Notes under the pieces: model-generated
The model's input: the letters and a program-made list of their open reading frames with translations, nothing else
Database searches by the model: none
Told to the model about the DNA's origin: nothing
Program-made: the position numbers and the translations under genes
Shown here: positions 41,882-48,072 of the stretch, piece by piece
Layout of the letters: each line of letters begins with the position of its first letter
How positions within the stretch are numbered: the stretch's first letter is position 1
DNA from: Cytophagaceae bacterium UBA7467
GTDB taxonomy: Bacteria > Bacteroidota > Bacteroidia > Cytophagales > Spirosomataceae
DNA length: 48,072 nucleotides
NCBI GenBank assembly: GCA_002479785.1
Contig: DLPD01000035.1
Coordinates: 1-48,072 of the forward strand
Reading direction: 5' to 3'

Positions 41882-43100
41882 TTGCCTTTACTAGAATGTC
41901 GAGCTCTTTTAAGGTCGTAAAGACATTAGGGGTAATTCTGCAACCATGAATATTACCCCCATCGATGGCAACGGTGAAAATCTTGTATTCTTTCATCAAT
42001 CGCTCCGCTAAAACCGAAGGCGTGATCCCTTCGATGCCCACGTTTGCAATCGCGCACGATTTCGTGGGATCAGCCGGATGGTGCAATCGAACGCGCGGTA
42101 GCGGGCGAACTTTCATTGTCCAGTAATTTTGTAAATACCTTAATCGAGCTTCCTTGCGAGCAGGGCCTAATTTTTCATAGAAATCGATGGCGTCATCTAC
42201 CGCTAAATCCGTATAGACTGGAATCGTTCCTACGTGATTTAGGTGGGCTATGTCGGTCAAAGGAACCCCTTCCTCAGCCAATAAAGGCCAGATTTGAGGG
42301 ATCTTTTCTTTTCGAACATGTAAGATGCCTACACCCAAAGGTACCGCCAACCACTTGTGCAAGCTTGCCCCATAATAGTCACAATTCAAGTCTGAAATTT
42401 TGAATTGAATTTGCGCCACAGCGTGGGCACCATCGACCATCACTTCGACACCACGGGCGTGTGCCATATCGCAGATTTGACGAATTGGGTTGATTTGGCC
42501 CGTCACATTGACCATGTGACAAACCATGATGAGCTTGGTTTTGTCGGTAATGGCTTTCGCATATAAATCAACAATTTCCTGATCAGAAGCCGGATTAATA
42601 GGCAATGAAATCAGTTTCAAGACGATTCCCTGGCGTCTCGCCACCTGCTTAAACATGTCTTGCATCGCACCATAATCCTGGATTGCAAAGATGGCTTCAT
42701 CTCCTGCTTTCCAAGGAAACCCGGAGATAATCGTATCTAATGATTCCGTTGTGTTTCGCGTTAACACAAGTGTGTCTTCCGGGCAACCCACCAGGCGCGC
42801 AACGCGTGCCGCGATTCGTTTTTTATTATCGTATTGCACCGTCCGCATGTAATAGGCACCTTGTGCATTGACTTTGCGGATGTGTTGAAAGTATTTCTCC
42901 AAAGTAGACTCCGGAGTGATATTATAATACCCACTTTCTAAGTTTATAAAGTCAGGACTGAGCTTATATCCTCCGCGAATGCCATCCCAAAAATCTTCGT
43001 CTAAAGCGAGTGATTCGACTGTTTGGGTTTTGGCATACGAAAACCAAGGTGCCGAAGCCCCCAAAAGAGTGCAGGCTTTAAGGAAAGTGCGTTTATTCAT
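41862..43100 (-). CDS. Exported class V aminotransferase-fold PLP enzyme
   Basis: 412 residues of the isopenicillin-N-epimerase-like / cysteine-desulfurase-fold family. The PLP lysine is Lys249 (SLHKW) and Asp223 (VDGAHA) contacts the pyridine nitrogen. GNIHGCRITP near 390-400 lies in the C-terminal domain. The N-terminus MNKRTFLKACTLLGASAPWFSYA looks like a Tat-type signal with KR in place of RR, so a folded PLP enzyme may be exported. The reaction (epimerase, desulfurase-like or lyase) is unknown. Single gene, convergent with the lactonase gene. A promoter for the dehydrogenase pair lies upstream on the other strand. Confidence 0.82.
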   Translation of the reverse strand: MNKRTFLKACTLLGASAPWFSYAKTQTVESLALDEDFWDGIRGGYKLSPDFINLESGYYNITPESTLEKYFQHIRKVNAQGAYYMRTVQYDNKKRIAARVARLVGCPEDTLVLTRNTTESLDTIISGFPWKAGDEAIFAIQDYGAMQDMFKQVARRQGIVLKLISLPINPASDQEIVDLYAKAITDKTKLIMVCHMVNVTGQINPIRQICDMAHARGVEVMVDGAHAVAQIQFKISDLNCDYYGASLHKWLAVPLGVGILHVRKEKIPQIWPLLAEEGVPLTDIAHLNHVGTIPVYTDLAVDDAIDFYEKLGPARKEARLRYLQNYWTMKVRPLPRVRLHHPADPTKSCAIANVGIEGITPSVLAERLMKEYKIFTVAIDGGNIHGCRITPNVFTTLKELDILVKAISELAS

Positions 43101-43133
43101 GATAGAAAATTAGCAAAAAAATCACATTTTGCC

Positions 43134-43163
43134 CTTGAATAATGAAGAATGTGATTAAATTTG
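43134..43163 (+). promoter_or_regulatory. Promoter of the GMC dehydrogenase pair
   Basis: TAAATTTG (43156-43163) matches the -7 consensus exactly. CTTG at 43134-43137 sits 18 nt upstream in the -33 position. Transcription would start about 45 nt before the first ATG. Confidence 0.6.
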
Positions 43164-43212
43164 TTTTCTGCCTCATATTAGGCGATTACCTACAACAATT
43201 TAACTTACCATC

Positions 43213-43818
43213 ATGATGAAAAGAAGAGATGCCATCTCTCAAATCGCGTTGCTTTTAGGGGGTGCTTTTACGGCTCCTACGTTAATGGCGATGGATGTGA
43301 GAAACGGCAATGCCTCCATCGTTGCAGCAGATTTCAGCTTAACAGATGCGCAACGTCAAATCGTCTCAGCAGTCGCTGAACATATTATTCCAAGAACGTC
43401 TACGCCAGGTGCTATCGATGCAGGTGTTCCCGCTTTCATCGAGCTGATGTTAAAAGATTGCTACAAAAAACCAGAACACAACAGCTTCCTGAAAGGGGTG
43501 AATGACCTAGCAAAAGCAGATTTCTTAGGCCAATCTCCAGCAGGTCAGGTGGCCATGTTAAAACTTTTGGAAGCGAACACAAAAGAGTTAATGAAGAGCT
43601 ATTCCCAGAAGAAAATCAAAGTGGGCGATAACGTCGATAAAGACACGTTAGAAGGCGCTAATGGTGTTCCATTCTGGAGATTAATGAAGGAATTAACGCT
43701 TTTAGGATATTATACATCCGAAAAAGGCATACAAGCTTCTTTCATTTACGAGCCAGTTCCAGGCAAATTTGAGTTAATTACGGATATGAAGCCGACTCAA
43801 AAAACATTCGTTTATTAA
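43213..43818 (+). CDS. Gluconate 2-dehydrogenase subunit 3-family protein
   Basis: 201 residues. The N-terminus MMKRRDAISQIALLLGG has the twin-arginine pattern (RR at 4-5), with a hydrophobic stretch and cleavage near LMAMD. The mature part has the family core (TDAQRQIVSAVAEHIIPRTSTPGAIDAGVPAFIELML, core residues about 40-75) with Pro/Thr-rich turns. This small subunit accompanies GMC-type membrane dehydrogenases and typically carries the export signal for the complex. It is 18 bp upstream of the GMC subunit gene. An in-frame ATG at 43216 gives one residue less. Confidence 0.85.
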   Translation: MMKRRDAISQIALLLGGAFTAPTLMAMDVRNGNASIVAADFSLTDAQRQIVSAVAEHIIPRTSTPGAIDAGVPAFIELMLKDCYKKPEHNSFLKGVNDLAKADFLGQSPAGQVAMLKLLEANTKELMKSYSQKKIKVGDNVDKDTLEGANGVPFWRLMKELTLLGYYTSEKGIQASFIYEPVPGKFELITDMKPTQKTFVY

Positions 43819-43836
43819 TCTGAAAAACTAGAAAAA

Positions 43837-45552
43837 ATGAATCTGAATATAGATGCAATAAAAGGCCAAACGTTTGACGCAATCGTCATCGGCTCCGGTA
43901 TCTCGGGAGGTTGGGCTGCTAAAGAATTAACTGAAAAAGGCTTAAAAGTAGCGGTTTTAGAGCGTGGTCGCGAGATCAAGCACATCGAAGGCTACGAAAC
44001 AGCGATGAAAAACCCATGGGAATTTGATCACCGTGGTCGTCCTACGAATATGGCGGCTGAAGAGTATTGGGCGAACATGCGTACGGGTTATACAGCGAAT
44101 GAAGAAACCCGTTATTTGTTTGAAAACGATTCACAAAATCCTTATATCGAGAAGAAAGGTGGTTTCGACTGGATTCGCGCTTACCACACAGGTGGTAAAT
44201 CATTATTATGGGGACGTCAATCCTATCGTTGGAACCGCGAAGACTTCTTAGCGAACGAAAAAGAAGGTATTGGAACGCCATGGCCTATTGGTTATGATGA
44301 TTTAGCTCCATGGTATTCATATGTAGAGAAATTTGCGGGTATTTCAGGTCAAGCGGAAGGCTTAGACGTATTACCGGATTCAGATTTCTTACCAGCCATG
44401 CAAATGACTGCGCCAGAGGTTCACTTCAAGAATGCCGTGAATAAAAAGTTAGGTCGTCCAGTGACTGTGGGTCGTGTAGCGCACTTAACTAAGCCTACAA
44501 AACAACAATTAGATTTAGGTCGTTCATCTTGTAATTACCGTAACAAGTGTAGCCGCGGCTGTCCTTATGGGGCTTACTTCTCGTCATTATCAGCGACTTT
44601 ACCCGCAGCTATGCGCACAGGTCGTTTAACGATGGTTCACAATGCGATCGCTGCGGAGATCATCTATGATGAGGCTACACAGAAAGCAAAAGGAGTTCGC
44701 GTAATCGACCAAATTACGAAAGAGTCTAAAGAATATTTCGCGAAAATCATCTTCGTAAATGCTGGGGCCATCGGATCTACATCGATCTTAATGAACTCGA
44801 AGTCTAACCGTTACCAAAACGGTTTAGGAAACGATTCAGATCAATTAGGCCGTAACATTATGGACCACCACTTGGGTGCGGGTGCTAGTGCAACGATTGA
44901 AGGTTTTGAGAAAGATTACATGTTCGGAAATCGTCCGAATGGTTTATACATTCCTCGTTTCCAAAACTGGGGCAAAGACAAGCGTTCTTATTCACGTGGT
45001 TTCGGATACCAAGGTGGTGCGAGCCGCGAAGGTTGGGGCCGTGGCGTAGGAGCAGATGGCTTCGGTGCTGAGTTCAAGGAGAGCCTAACACACCCGGGAC
45101 AATGGACCGTTGGTTTTGGTGGTTTTGGTGAAATTCTTCCAAATCCAGAGAACCGTTTCGTTCTTAGTGACAAGAAAGACAAGTGGGGATTACCAGTATT
45201 GGAATTCTCTGCAAGTTTTGGTGAAAACGAATTAAGAATGCGTGAAGATATGATGAACGAAGCAGCGACGATGTTAGAGGCGGCTGGTTTCAAAAACATC
45301 AACGCATACAATAAGCAAGATACGCACATCGGTTTAGGTATCCACGAAATGGGTACGGCTCGTATGGGTACGTCCGTGAAGAACTCAATCGTTAACAAGC
45401 ACAACCAAGTTCACGAAGTGAAAAACGTGTTCATGACGGATGGTGCGGTAATGGCGTCTGCTTCTTGCGTGAATCCTTCATTAACTTACATGGCGATGAC
45501 GGCTCGTGCAGCTGACTTCGCGGTAAGTGAGTTGAAGAAGAAGAATTTGTAA
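43837..45552 (+). CDS. GMC-family oxidoreductase, catalytic subunit of a periplasmic sugar/polyol dehydrogenase
   Basis: 571 residues. The FAD motif is GSGISGGWAAKEL (19-31) with the acidic end in VLERG. The catalytic His503 lies in HEMGTARMG and Asn546 in NPSLTYMA. Cys232, Cys238 and Cys242 form a Cys-rich motif in the middle that is typical of the gluconate 2-dehydrogenase-like group. It has no signal peptide and probably leaves the cell together with the Tat-targeted small subunit. No cytochrome c subunit is encoded next to it; the electron acceptor must be elsewhere. Stop is directly followed by a hairpin array. Confidence 0.88.
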   Translation: MNLNIDAIKGQTFDAIVIGSGISGGWAAKELTEKGLKVAVLERGREIKHIEGYETAMKNPWEFDHRGRPTNMAAEEYWANMRTGYTANEETRYLFENDSQNPYIEKKGGFDWIRAYHTGGKSLLWGRQSYRWNREDFLANEKEGIGTPWPIGYDDLAPWYSYVEKFAGISGQAEGLDVLPDSDFLPAMQMTAPEVHFKNAVNKKLGRPVTVGRVAHLTKPTKQQLDLGRSSCNYRNKCSRGCPYGAYFSSLSATLPAAMRTGRLTMVHNAIAAEIIYDEATQKAKGVRVIDQITKESKEYFAKIIFVNAGAIGSTSILMNSKSNRYQNGLGNDSDQLGRNIMDHHLGAGASATIEGFEKDYMFGNRPNGLYIPRFQNWGKDKRSYSRGFGYQGGASREGWGRGVGADGFGAEFKESLTHPGQWTVGFGGFGEILPNPENRFVLSDKKDKWGLPVLEFSASFGENELRMREDMMNEAATMLEAAGFKNINAYNKQDTHIGLGIHEMGTARMGTSVKNSIVNKHNQVHEVKNVFMTDGAVMASASCVNPSLTYMAMTARAADFAVSELKKKNL

Positions 45553-45636
45553 GCGACAAAGTCGCTGGTCGGCGCGAAGCGCCTTAGTCGCCTGCGGCTT
45601 AGTCAAAGAGTCCGAAGGAAATGAGTCCGGAGGAAT
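45553..45636. repeat. Micro-hairpin array after the GMC gene
   Basis: The array begins at the first base after the stop codon: GCGAC-aaa-GTCGC, GGCGC-gaa-GCGCC, GCC-tgc-GGC, TCC-gaa-GGA and TCC-gga-GGA. The linkers are TTAGTC (the complement of GACTAA), aaagag and aatgag. Orientation is opposite to the array at 1-110. Confidence 0.85.
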
Positions 45637-45641
45637 TAAAT

Positions 45642-45673
45642 AAAAAGGGTGGCAGATTCTGTCACCCTTTTTT
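45642..45673. terminator. Terminator of the GMC dehydrogenase operon
   Basis: AAAAAGGGTG (45642-45651) pairs with CACCCTTTTT (45663-45672) around an inner CAG/CTG stem and one G-U pair. T-run follows. Bidirectional in principle. Confidence 0.85.
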
Positions 45674-45700
45674 ATGGAATGTATCGGCGCTGAGCACCGA

Positions 45701-45835
45701 AGTCGTCACTTCGTGACTTAGTCAAAGAGTCATCGCTCCGCGATTTAGTCGCCTCCGGCTTAGTCAAGAGGAGAGAGAAAATTTCCTTCGGACAATTTAC
45801 CTCCTGACCACGGACTACCTCCCTACGGACTTATT
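45701..45835. repeat. Second micro-hairpin array, downstream of madM
   Basis: GTCAC-ttc-GTGAC (45705-45717), ATCGC-tcc-GCGAT (45732-45744) and GCC-tcc-GGC (45751-45759) are joined by TTAGTC and aaagagtc. More degenerate TCC-ttc-GGA and CTCCGGAC-like pieces follow to 45835. The ATCGC stem is the same as in the array at 1-110, 45 kb away. Together with 45553-45673 this fills the 333-bp gap; no gene is seen in it. Confidence 0.75.
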
Positions 45836-45885
45836 TACCATTCGCCATTTCCCTTATCTCTACTCTATACTCTCTTATCTAAACT

Positions 45886-46644
45886 CTACAAAATCGCCCG
45901 CATCAAAAAATACAACACCGACGGACACATCAAACATCCCAATCCGGTATAGAAAGTTGCGGTCATTGCGCCATATGGAACGAGTTTAGGATCTGTGGCT
46001 GCAAGACCCGCAGCAGTTCCGCTGGTGGTTCCCATTAATCCTCCAAAAATCATGGCAGATTGGGGAGTTTTCAATCCAATGTAAGGAGCGATTATTGGGG
46101 TTCCGATGGTGACTAAAATCGATTTTACTACACCAGCCGCGATGCTAATGGCGATGATGTCTGAACTTGCGCCTAAGGCAGTTCCGGTAACTGGGCCGAC
46201 CACAAAGGTGCAAGCTCCGGCACCGATGGTGGTGAGGCTTTCGGCGTCAGTGATTCCCAAGGCATAGGCAATGATGGCACCGGCAGCGAAGGAGATGATG
46301 ACCCCTAAAAATAACGAAAGGACTCCGATGGGTCCCGTTTTTTTGATAATGGCGAAGCTGGCACCCATCGCGGTTGAGACAATGGCGAAGTCGCGGAACA
46401 TGGGTCCACCCAAGAGTTCAAAACCTGAGAAACCGGGAAGGTCTGCGATCCCTTTTTTACCCATTGTCTCCAGGCCAGCAAAATAGGCTAAGACCAAACC
46501 CATAAAGATGGAGATGGCGGAGCCAGGGATTTTGCCGCGGGTCAGGGTTTTAGAAATTCCCTCCGAAAAATACATGATGAAGCCTGTTACCAGAAATGCG
46601 AAGACTAGGCCGTTTTTGTCAAGAAAAGTGATAATATATTCCAT
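45886..46644 (-). CDS. madM: Malonate transporter, MadM subunit
   Basis: 252 residues with about 9 predicted membrane helices. Recognisable MadM stretches include GSAISIFMGLVLAYFAG, FRDFAIVSTAMGASF and GGLMGTTSGTAAGLAATD. MadM and MadL form a malonate:cation symporter in the inner membrane. I chose the ATG at 46644, which overlaps the madL stop by one base (TAATG). A longer frame opening at 46806 reads the madL sequence in another frame and is not real. It is the last gene of the malonate operon, and no terminator was found in the array that follows. Confidence 0.9.
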   Translation of the reverse strand: MEYIITFLDKNGLVFAFLVTGFIMYFSEGISKTLTRGKIPGSAISIFMGLVLAYFAGLETMGKKGIADLPGFSGFELLGGPMFRDFAIVSTAMGASFAIIKKTGPIGVLSLFLGVIISFAAGAIIAYALGITDAESLTTIGAGACTFVVGPVTGTALGASSDIIAISIAAGVVKSILVTIGTPIIAPYIGLKTPQSAMIFGGLMGTTSGTAAGLAATDPKLVPYGAMTATFYTGLGCLMCPSVLYFLMRAIL

Positions 46645-47003
46645 TATTCTTTGGGCGCTAGTTTGGATAAAAGGGGCATTAAGGCAATGCAGGCGATGAC
46701 GGGAATGATGCCTGCCAAAAGGGCGAGTAAACCATTCGAGAAGGCAACACGGACGTTTTGGACAGAGGACATGGCCACAATGATGGGGATGTACATTTTG
46801 GACCAAAAGGTTACGCCCTCACCCATTTCAAGGTGGAAAAGACCGCGTTTTTCGAGTTCATTTTGGGATAAAATCAGGAAAAGCATCGCAAATCCGACAC
46901 CTCCTACATTGGCTTGGATTCCCAAAAGGCGACCGAGGGTTTCCCCTAGGATTTGGCCTGCAACGAAACAAGCGGCTAATAAGGCAACTCCGCGTAATAA
47001 CAT
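46644..47003 (-). CDS. madL: Malonate transporter, MadL subunit
   Basis: 119 residues with 4 predicted membrane helices. GIQANVGGVGFAML and VQNVRVAFSNGLLALLAG are family landmarks. Acts with MadM. It starts 1 bp after the stop of the acyl-CoA synthetase gene and overlaps madM by 1 bp, so the three genes form one unit for malonate uptake and activation. Confidence 0.88.
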   Translation of the reverse strand: MLLRGVALLAACFVAGQILGETLGRLLGIQANVGGVGFAMLFLILSQNELEKRGLFHLEMGEGVTFWSKMYIPIIVAMSSVQNVRVAFSNGLLALLAGIIPVIACIALMPLLSKLAPKE

Positions 47004-47004
47004 A

Positions 47005-48072
47005 TTAGTTTTTGATTAGGTTAACAACGTCTTTTTTCGTGACTTTCCCCATCGCATTGCGAGGTAATTCTGCCAAACGGTGGTAGGCCCGAGGGGTTTT
47101 ATAGGCGGGCATTTGCTCGCGCATCCAGGTATTTAAAGCTTTTGTGTCGAGGTCTTCTTTACAGACGATGGCGGCGCTTACAAGCTCGCCCCATTCGTCA
47201 TTTTCGACTCCAACGACGCAGCAATCATCGATTCCAGGGTAGGTTCGAAGGACTTCTTCAATTTCCAAAGCAGAAATTTTATAGCCTCCTGACTTGATGA
47301 TGTCAACGGAGTTTCGGCCCAAAATCCGGTAGCCTCCCAGCTCGTCCATGGTCGCGATGTCACCCGTTTTGAAGAAGCCATCCTTGGTAAATGACTCCGC
47401 TGTGGACTCCGGTTTTTGCCAGTATTCGCTGAAGACGTTTGGCCCTTTGACCTGAATCTCCCCTATCTCCGTCCCTGGAATGACGTTATCCTCTTCATCC
47501 GCTAGACGCACCTGAACGCCCGGAAGTGGATATCCCACGTGACCAGGAACGCGAGGACCATCATACGGATTACTCAAAGCCATCCCGATCTCAGTCATGC
47601 CATATCGCTCCAAAAGGCTGTGTTCACTAATCGTCTTCCAGCGTTCCATCACCGACACAGGCAACGCGGCAGATCCTGAGATCATGAGTCTGAATTTAGA
47701 CATAATGCGAGTCATCTCTTTTTGGTCTTCCTCCGACAACGATTCCCAATGTGTGATCAACTTATAATAAATCGTGGGAACGGCCATAAAGACGTTCAAC
47801 TTGCCCTCTTTGAAGATATCGAACAGCGCTTCTGCCGAAAAACTCGGTAAAAACTGGCAAGTTGCCCCCGCCCAAAGTGAGCAAGAAACGATATTAATCA
47901 CCCCGTGAATGTGGTGCAGCGGCAAAATACAAATGGAATAATCTTTCTCGCTCCAACGCCAGGCATCGATCAAGGTCGAAATCTGAGCATTCAAATTCGC
48001 GTGGGTAGAAACGACCCCTTTGGGCAAATTGGTCGTGCCAGAGGTGTAGAGCATCATGGCGCGGCGGGAAGA
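47005..48072 (-). CDS. Malonyl-CoA synthetase-like acyl-CoA ligase, truncated at the window edge
   Basis: 355 visible residues, C-terminal two thirds of an AMP-forming acyl-CoA synthetase. The frame stays open to the right edge, so the N-terminus lies outside; the apparent start at 48057 is internal. Visible motifs: A3 P-loop YTSGTTNLPKG, A5 ERYGMTEIGM, A7 FKTGDIA, A8 RILGRNSVDIIKSGGYKIS and the catalytic lysine in NAMGKVTKK. The sequence RRAMMLYTSGTT agrees with MatB malonyl-CoA synthetases, and the madLM genes directly downstream make malonate the likely substrate. The next enzyme, malonyl-CoA decarboxylase, would be expected upstream, outside the window. Confidence 0.85.
   Translation of the reverse strand, partial: SSRRAMMLYTSGTTNLPKGVVSTHANLNAQISTLIDAWRWSEKDYSICILPLHHIHGVINIVSCSLWAGATCQFLPSFSAEALFDIFKEGKLNVFMAVPTIYYKLITHWESLSEEDQKEMTRIMSKFRLMISGSAALPVSVMERWKTISEHSLLERYGMTEIGMALSNPYDGPRVPGHVGYPLPGVQVRLADEEDNVIPGTEIGEIQVKGPNVFSEYWQKPESTAESFTKDGFFKTGDIATMDELGGYRILGRNSVDIIKSGGYKISALEIEEVLRTYPGIDDCCVVGVENDEWGELVSAAIVCKEDLDTKALNTWMREQMPAYKTPRAYHRLAELPRNAMGKVTKKDVVNLIKN

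Noticed and set aside
44988..45404. 138-codon minus-strand frame inside the GMC gene
   Set aside because: Lies fully opposite conserved GMC motifs and has a Pro/Ser/Lys composition typical of antisense frames.
45886..46806. A 306-residue version of MadM
   Set aside because: The first 54 residues are madL read in a different frame and are rich in His/Cys/Arg; the ATG at 46644 starts the family sequence.

Overview
The window comes from a Bacteroidota genome. The evidence is two SusC/SusD-type outer-membrane systems and a third TonB receptor, many lipoproteins with a Cys lipobox, several promoters of the Bacteroidota form TAnnTTTG, weak or absent Shine-Dalgarno sequences, and about 40% GC. A Cytophagales member (Spirosomaceae-like) is my best guess, but that is inference. 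No rRNA, tRNA, CRISPR array or insertion sequence was seen.

Layout. 1-2249: class II fructose-bisphosphate aldolase and a pirin, embedded in arrays of tiny hairpins joined by GACTAA. 2251-4298: a PlcP-like metallophosphoesterase and a glycosyltransferase, preceded by phased 11-bp repeats. 4307-7868: CorA, a lipoprotein, a Tat-type phosphoesterase, an SMR membrane protein and a histone-H1-like protein. 7938-18036 (minus): susC, susD, a beta-propeller lipoprotein, a TonB receptor and an exported HCxxGxxR phosphatase. 18270-23506: a phosphonate set made of a PhnX-like hydrolase, a FAD amine oxidase, alkaline phosphatase, a PhnO-like acetyltransferase (minus), a PhnZ-like HD oxygenase and a DUF5690 transporter. 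23480-31429 (minus): PiT phosphate transporter, an alkaline-phosphatase-superfamily enzyme, two lipoproteins and a TonB receptor. 31758-34735: a small secreted protein, then a VOC/dehydrogenase/MFS operon. 34816-41881: tetR, RND efflux and a lactonase. 41862-45552: an exported PLP enzyme and a GMC dehydrogenase with its small subunit. 45553-48072: more hairpin arrays, then malonate transport (madLM) and a malonyl-CoA-synthetase-like gene cut by the window edge.

Main interpretation. Much of 2.2-31.5 kb looks like one phosphorus-starvation regulon. Upstream of plcP, the PiT gene and the 31.4-kb TonB receptor there are 7-bp direct repeats at 11-bp pitch (coding-strand core near CTTAACA). The last repeat, degenerate in the receptor case, lies exactly 20 nt before a TAnnTTTG-like -7 box, and these promoters lack a -33 TTTG. 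Weaker versions precede the secreted phosphatase and the phosphonate operon, and susC has a variant. This is the geometry expected of a PhoB-type box adapted to a Bacteroidota promoter. The genes would together remodel lipids (PlcP plus glycosyltransferase), import organophosphorus compounds (SusCD and two TonB receptors), hydrolyse phosphoesters, break C-P bonds and take up phosphate. The second unusual element is the micro-hairpin array family, whose stems vary while pairing is kept.
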